The notes under the pieces are model-generated. The model was not told the DNA's origin. It was given only the letters and a program-made list of their open reading frames with translations, and did not search any database. This document shows positions 59,826 through 64,000 of a stretch of DNA of 64,000 nucleotides, piece after piece. Location: contig DASXVA010000001.1 in NCBI GenBank assembly GCA_036504515.1, positions 186,001 to 250,000 of the forward strand. Direction: 5' to 3'. Numbering within the stretch: the first letter of the stretch is position 1; each line of letters opens with the position of its first letter. The position numbers were made by a program, and so were the translations under genes. This stretch comes from AWTP1-18 sp036504515. Lineage in GTDB: Bacteria > Pseudomonadota > Gammaproteobacteria > Burkholderiales > Rhodocyclaceae.

Positions 59826-60512
59826 CTAGATCGTGATTTCCAGCTTTTGGTAAAGTCCGCCGAAGCAATTGCTGGTTTCGAGCGCAGCCGGCTTGAACCC
59901 CTCCGGTAACCAATCGCACAAGCCGCCGCGCCAAAGGTCCAGGGCATAGGGTTCCAGGGCGGAGAGGACGGCTTTCATGGGCCAATAGAGGGGATGGAGA
60001 GTACTTGGCCGATGGTAATCCACCAGCACAACCTTGCCCCCCGGGCGCACCACTCTCAGGGCTTCTGCCACCGTTGCCCTCCGGACCGCCTCCGGCTGCT
60101 CGTGCAGCAGGAAAAACAGCAGGGCCCGGTCATAACTGGCCGAGGCAACCCCCAACTTTGCACTATCGCCCAGATACAAACCCGCCGGCGTTGACGGCCC
60201 CAACTTGCGGGCCAGATTATTCAACTGGACCGGCAGCACATCCACTACGTCCAGTTTCCCCTGCTCGCTGTGGCGATCCAGCCAGCGCCGGGTCAAGTCG
60301 CCATAGACACAGGCAACCTGCAAGCTACGCCCCTCCAGATCATCGCCAAAGGCCGCCAGAGCAGCCTGCTGCAGCCGACGATAGTTTCCCCAGAGAATCA
60401 TGTTCACCAGCCATTGCCGCTCAAACACACGTACGGCCCGGGGCGACACATAGGCCCACCAGTAGGTGGTACTCAGATAGTCGGGGATCGTCGTCCCCTC
60501 TGCGCTGTTCAT
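59826..60512 (-). CDS. rquA: Rhodoquinone biosynthesis protein RquA
   Basis: A 228-residue methyltransferase-like protein that converts ubiquinone to rhodoquinone, a low-potential electron carrier used under anoxia. It shows the RquA-type opening IPDYLSTTYWWAYVSPRAV, RQWLVNMILWGNYRR, and the unusual SAM site LQVACVYGDLT in place of the normal DxGxGxG. VLVDYHRPS and EALRVVRPGG are further family segments. The protein uses SAM in a non-methylating amino-transfer in the studied case. ATG 60512 is chosen over TTG 60530. It lies after two small membrane-protein genes on the same strand. Confidence 0.88.
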   Translation of the reverse strand: MNSAEGTTIPDYLSTTYWWAYVSPRAVRVFERQWLVNMILWGNYRRLQQAALAAFGDDLEGRSLQVACVYGDLTRRWLDRHSEQGKLDVVDVLPVQLNNLARKLGPSTPAGLYLGDSAKLGVASASYDRALLFFLLHEQPEAVRRATVAEALRVVRPGGKVVLVDYHRPSTLHPLYWPMKAVLSALEPYALDLWRGGLCDWLPEGFKPAALETSNCFGGLYQKLEITI

Positions 60513-60548
60513 GTCCGGCTGGAACTGCAAAAGTTCGTCCTCAGAAAA

Positions 60549-60938
60549 TCATCCCAGCCGCAGGATACCGTTTCCCGCCACGCTAATGGCCCTGCCCAAA
60601 ACAGCCCGTAGCTCAGGGGAAAGATACAAAACCAGTCCGCAAGCGTTGCCCAACACCGTTACCCAGAACAAGATCCGAAAGGAAAGTTTGCGGGACTTGT
60701 GGCGCAGCAAAGCTTGCCCCAACCACGCCCCCGGCCAGCCCCCCAGTAAGGAGAAAGCATGCAGGGTATTTTCTGGCGTACGCCAATGACCCTTGATGGC
60801 GGCCGATTTATCCCGGGCATAAAGCAGGAAGGTGGCAAGGCTCAAGACTCCGTAGGCCATCGGCAAAATCCAGGAAGCCGTACCAGCAAAGCTCACCCCT
60901 ATCAGGCACAACAGAAACAACAAAGGCAACCAGGCCAT
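60549..60938 (-). CDS. DUF1294 membrane protein
   Basis: A 129-residue inner-membrane protein with about three or four TM helices and the DUF1294 signature: YARDKSAAIKGHWRTPE followed by LHAFSLLGGWPGAWLGQ and RHKSRKLSFR. The function is unknown. In some bacteria it is fused to a cold-shock domain, absent here. It starts 11 nt after the upstream stop and ends 36 nt before rquA. Confidence 0.88.
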   Translation of the reverse strand: MAWLPLLFLLCLIGVSFAGTASWILPMAYGVLSLATFLLYARDKSAAIKGHWRTPENTLHAFSLLGGWPGAWLGQALLRHKSRKLSFRILFWVTVLGNACGLVLYLSPELRAVLGRAISVAGNGILRLG

Positions 60939-60949
60939 GGCTGCGGCCC

Positions 60950-61330
60950 TTATTCGACGAGCTTGATGTCCGTTACAAAATAATCCGTCTCGCCAAAGCA
61001 GCTACCGGGCAGCCCCTTGTGCTGTTCATAGTTCAGCGCAACGCGCTTGCCAACAGCGGCATTGATTCTTGCTGCTACCGCATCGTCGCGCACGGTAAAT
61101 AAAAACTTCTCCGGCGCCGCCCCCGGCAGTGCCACCAAGGACAGTTCGCCTTCCCAGGTCTTGCAGAGCCAGCCCTTCTTCGACAGCTTCTGCATGAAGC
61201 CGGCCCGCTCGCCGCTGGAATAGCTCCAACTCAGGGCCAGCCAAATATAAGCAGCGAAGCCGAGAGCAGTCGCCAACAGGGTTGCGATAAAGAGTTTGAA
61301 TGCATGACGACCGAAAGCTTGGGTATCCAT
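60950..61330 (-). CDS. Conserved membrane-anchored protein, unknown function
   Basis: A 126-residue protein with one N-terminal TM helix (about 13-37) and a small periplasmic domain. It has WSYSSGERAGFMQKLSKKGW, then KTWEGELSLVALPG and a Cys-containing SCFGETDYFV near the end. I recognise the pattern as a widespread betaproteobacterial hypothetical, but know no function. ATG 61330 gives a sensible signal anchor; a start at 61411 would lie in the metH terminator. Confidence 0.75.
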   Translation of the reverse strand: MDTQAFGRHAFKLFIATLLATALGFAAYIWLALSWSYSSGERAGFMQKLSKKGWLCKTWEGELSLVALPGAAPEKFLFTVRDDAVAARINAAVGKRVALNYEQHKGLPGSCFGETDYFVTDIKLVE

Positions 61331-61406
61331 GAATGACGATCCGGTGTTGGCGGTGGAGTCCTTGATTCTAACTGCCAGGGCCTTTTGAGAATGGGTGAAG
61401 GTGGAA

Positions 61407-61439
61407 AGCAAAAGGGCCGGATCGCCCGGCCCTTTTGCT
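61407..61439 (-). terminator. Terminator after metH
   Basis: A perfect 14-bp stem, AGCAAAAGGGCCGG and its complement, with a 5-nt loop and T-rich flank on the minus strand. Confidence 0.92.
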
Positions 61440-61455
61440 GCTCATGATGTGCTGG

Positions 61456-64000
61456 TTACAGGATCGGTGCCAGCCACTTTTCAGCTTCGGCCACCGGCAT
61501 GTCGTTACGCTGGGCCCAGTCTTCCATCTGGTCCCGACCGATCTTGCTGATGGCAAAGTAATGGGCCTCCGGGTGGGCCAGGTAAAAGCCGGAGACAGAG
61601 GCGGCGGGCAGCATGGCGTAGCTTTCCGTCAGTTGCATTTCGGCATTGGCAGGGGCATCCAGCAACTTGAACAGCAGCCCCTTGGCGACGTGATCGGGGC
61701 AAGCCGGATAGCCGGGGGCCGGGCGGATGCCTTGATAAGCTTCGGCCACCAAGTCGTTGACGTGGAGACTTTCGTCAGCGGCATAGCCCCAGTAGTCCTT
61801 GCGCACTTGCAGGTGCAGCCACTCGGCGCAAGCCTCGGCAAGGCGGTCAGCCAGGGACTTGAGCATGATGGAGTGGTAGTCATCATGGGCAGCATTGAAC
61901 TCGGCCAGTTTGGCTTCGATGCCGATGCCGGCGGTGACAGCAAAGGCACCGATGTAATCCGCCGTGCCTTGCGGGGCAATGAAGTCAGTCAAGGACTCAT
62001 GGGCCTTGCCGGCGGGGCGCTCGTGCTGCTGGCGCAGGCCGTGCCAGGTGCCGACCACTTCCTTCCGGCTGTCGTCGGCGTAGATCACCACATCGTCACC
62101 GACGCGGTTGGCGGGGAAAAGACCGAAGACGGCATTGGCCGTGAACCACTTTTCCATGAGGATTTTCGCCAGCATCTTGCGACCGTCGTTCCACACATTG
62201 CGGGCGGCTTCGCCGACGATGGCATCGTCGAGAATCTTCGGGTAACTGCCGGCCAGATCCCAGGTCTGGAAGAAGGGACCCCAGTCGATGTAGTCGGAGA
62301 TGGTGGTCAGGGAAACATCCTTGAGGACAGTGAGGCCCAGCTTCTTCGGCTTGACCGGGGCGTAACTCAGCTTGGCGGCATTCGCTCTAGCTTCGGCAAT
62401 GGTCACCAGTTTGACCCCGGCCTTGTTGGCGTGCTGGCTGCGCACCTTGTCGTAGTCAGCAGCGATCTCGGCCTTGTAGCCGGCAGCCTGGTCGATGGAA
62501 AGCAGCTTAGTGACCACACCCACGGCGCGGGAAGCATCGGGCACATAGACCACGGGGCCGTCGTAATGGGGCGCAATCTTGATGGCGGTATGGGCGCGGC
62601 TGGTGGTGGCACCGCCGATCAAGAGAGGAATCGCGTCGCCTCCGGAACTCTCGCCAAAACCCTGGCGCTTCATTTCTGCCGCCACTGCACTCATTTCCTC
62701 CAGGGAGGGCGTGATCAGTCCGGACAAGCCGATGGCCTGGGCGCCATGCTCCCGGGCGGCGTTGAGAATCTTGTCGGTGGACACCATCACGCCGAGATCC
62801 ACCACGTCGTAACCGTTGCAACCCAGCACCACGCCGACGATGTTCTTACCGATGTCGTGCACGTCGCCCTTCACCGTGGCGATGACGATCTTGCCCTTGC
62901 TGCTGGCGCCGGTGCGCAGCTTTTCTTCCTCGATGTAGGGAATCAAGTGGGCCACGGCCTGCTTCATGACCCGGGCGGATTTCACCACCTGGGGCAGGAA
63001 CATTTTGCCCGCGCCGAACAGATCGCCCACGGTGTTCATGCCATTCATGAGGGGACCTTCAATCACGGACAGGGGCGGCTTGCCGGCGGCGAACAAAGCG
63101 GCACGGCATTCCTCGGTATCGGCCACCACGTACTCGGTGATGCCCTTGACCATGGCGTGTTCCAGGCGCTTTTCCACGGACCACTGGCGCCAGGCCAAAT
63201 CCTGCACTTGCTCCTTGGCCTGACCCTTCACGTTCTGGGCGAACTCCACCAAAGCATCGCCGGCACCAGCCTTGCGATTGAGCACCACGTCTTCCACCTT
63301 CTCCCGCAACACGGGTTCCAGGTCGTCGTAGACGCCCAACTGGCCGGCGTTGACGATGCCCATGGTGAGGCCGGCCTGGATGGCATGGAAGAGGAAGACG
63401 GTGTGGATGGCTTCCCGCACCGGGTCGTTGCCGCGGAAGGAGAAGCTGACATTGGACACGCCGCCGCTGGTCTTGGCATAGGGCAGGTTGGTATGTATCC
63501 AGCGAATCGCCTCGATGAAGTCAACCGCGTAGTTGTCGTGCTCGGGAATGCCCGTGGCAATGGCAAAAATGTTAGCGTCGAAGATGATGTCTTCCGGCGG
63601 AAAACCATCGCCTACCAACAGATCGTAGGCCCGCTTGCAGATTTCGGTCTTGCGTTGGTAAGTGTCGGCCTGACCCTGTTCGTCGAAGGCCATGACGATG
63701 GCCGCTGCGCCGTAGCGCCGCGCCAGCCGCGCCTGTTCGAGAAACTTGGCCTCGCCTTCCTTCATGGAAATGGAGTTGACGATGCCCTTGCCCTGGATGC
63801 ACTTGAGACCGGCTTCGATCACATCCCACTTGGAAGAGTCGAGCATGATCGGCACCCGGCTGATGTCGGGTTCCGAGGCGATCAGCTTGCAGAAGCGTTC
63901 CATGGCGGCCATGGAATCGAGCATGGCTTCGTCCATGTTGATGTCGATCACCTGGGCGCCGGCTTCCACCTGGTTGCGGGCCACGGCCAGAGCGTCATCG
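61456..64000 (-). CDS. metH: Cobalamin-dependent methionine synthase, 5' end cut by window
   Basis: Transfers a methyl group from methyl-THF to homocysteine via methylcobalamin. The frame runs to the window edge, and about 848 C-terminal residues are seen. In order: pterin-binding domain (from DINMDEAMLD), the cap and cobalamin-binding domain with the DXHXXG motif VKGDVHDIGKNIVG, and the C-terminal SAM-dependent reactivation domain (RPAPGYPACPDH near the end). The homocysteine-binding part is beyond the window. With metK, ahcY and metF it completes the methyl cycle. A strong terminator follows. Confidence 0.97.
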   Translation of the reverse strand, partial: DDALAVARNQVEAGAQVIDINMDEAMLDSMAAMERFCKLIASEPDISRVPIMLDSSKWDVIEAGLKCIQGKGIVNSISMKEGEAKFLEQARLARRYGAAAIVMAFDEQGQADTYQRKTEICKRAYDLLVGDGFPPEDIIFDANIFAIATGIPEHDNYAVDFIEAIRWIHTNLPYAKTSGGVSNVSFSFRGNDPVREAIHTVFLFHAIQAGLTMGIVNAGQLGVYDDLEPVLREKVEDVVLNRKAGAGDALVEFAQNVKGQAKEQVQDLAWRQWSVEKRLEHAMVKGITEYVVADTEECRAALFAAGKPPLSVIEGPLMNGMNTVGDLFGAGKMFLPQVVKSARVMKQAVAHLIPYIEEEKLRTGASSKGKIVIATVKGDVHDIGKNIVGVVLGCNGYDVVDLGVMVSTDKILNAAREHGAQAIGLSGLITPSLEEMSAVAAEMKRQGFGESSGGDAIPLLIGGATTSRAHTAIKIAPHYDGPVVYVPDASRAVGVVTKLLSIDQAAGYKAEIAADYDKVRSQHANKAGVKLVTIAEARANAAKLSYAPVKPKKLGLTVLKDVSLTTISDYIDWGPFFQTWDLAGSYPKILDDAIVGEAARNVWNDGRKMLAKILMEKWFTANAVFGLFPANRVGDDVVIYADDSRKEVVGTWHGLRQQHERPAGKAHESLTDFIAPQGTADYIGAFAVTAGIGIEAKLAEFNAAHDDYHSIMLKSLADRLAEACAEWLHLQVRKDYWGYAADESLHVNDLVAEAYQGIRPAPGYPACPDHVAKGLLFKLLDAPANAEMQLTESYAMLPAASVSGFYLAHPEAHYFAISKIGRDQMEDWAQRNDMPVAEAEKWLAPIL

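Overview
The window looks like a chromosomal stretch of a GC-rich betaproteobacterium, most likely of the order Rhodocyclales. This rests on gene content and order (dapF-DUF484-xerC, acyltransferases divergent from metK, an S-adenosylhomocysteine riboswitch before ahcY followed by metF, hslVU, a hoxFUYHW bidirectional hydrogenase, allophanate hydrolase). No 16S gene is present and no database search was possible, so the taxonomy is inference. Both ends cut genes: atzF loses its 5' end on the left and metH loses its 5' end on the right. I saw no rRNA, tRNA, CRISPR array, insertion sequence or phage.

Layout. 1-3 kb: atzF, a CsbD stress protein and a divergent Crp/Fnr regulator. 3-6.5 kb: a large CHASE3-PAS-GAF-GGDEF-EAL protein with a degenerate GGDEF domain. 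6.5-10.3 kb: a lipoprotein, a LysR regulator divergent from an SDR oxidoreductase, and a TPR-glycosyltransferase-like protein. 10.3-15.1 kb (minus strand): two LpxL-type acyltransferases, a CoA-binding protein, dapF, DUF484 and xerC. 15.4-23.7 kb (plus strand): metK, an HD-GYP phosphodiesterase, an AhpD-like protein, the SAH riboswitch with ahcY, an S4-only protein, metF, hslVU and a small membrane protein. With metH at the right end, nearly the whole activated-methyl cycle is in the window.

24.6-31.1 kb is a copper-handling island: a YcnI/DUF1775 protein with a predicted N-terminal copper-binding His, a TonB-dependent receptor, a short Crp/Fnr regulator, a second receptor carrying OprC-like CxxxM and HxM copper motifs, and a secreted Cys-rich four-helix copper-storage protein. 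Near-matching 17-bp palindromes lie 55-58 bp before the two transport start codons, which suggests one regulon. 31.1-35.5 kb: a di-haem cytochrome c peroxidase whose stop overlaps the start of a GGDEF-EAL protein, divergent from a ferritin-like protein.

35.5-42.3 kb: a second, larger TPR-glycosyltransferase-like protein, yebC, a HerA-like ATPase, and a LysR/EamA-transporter pair. 42.3-42.5 kb holds a structured non-coding element. 42.5-47.7 kb: the hox NAD-linked [NiFe] hydrogenase operon. 47.9-52.8 kb: a TfoX-like protein, queF, hpt, a conserved membrane protein, an acyltransferase and a methyltransferase. 52.8-54.9 kb: leuA behind a leucine-rich leader peptide and a second small ORF. 54.9-59.7 kb: a compact minus-strand run (diguanylate cyclase, LysE exporter, rsuA, cupin, CheZ-like protein, enoyl-CoA hydratase). 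59.8-61.3 kb: rquA, the rhodoquinone biosynthesis enzyme, with two small membrane proteins. The combination of hydrogenase, rhodoquinone and several c-di-GMP enzymes suggests a metabolically flexible bacterium that moves between oxic and anoxic conditions.
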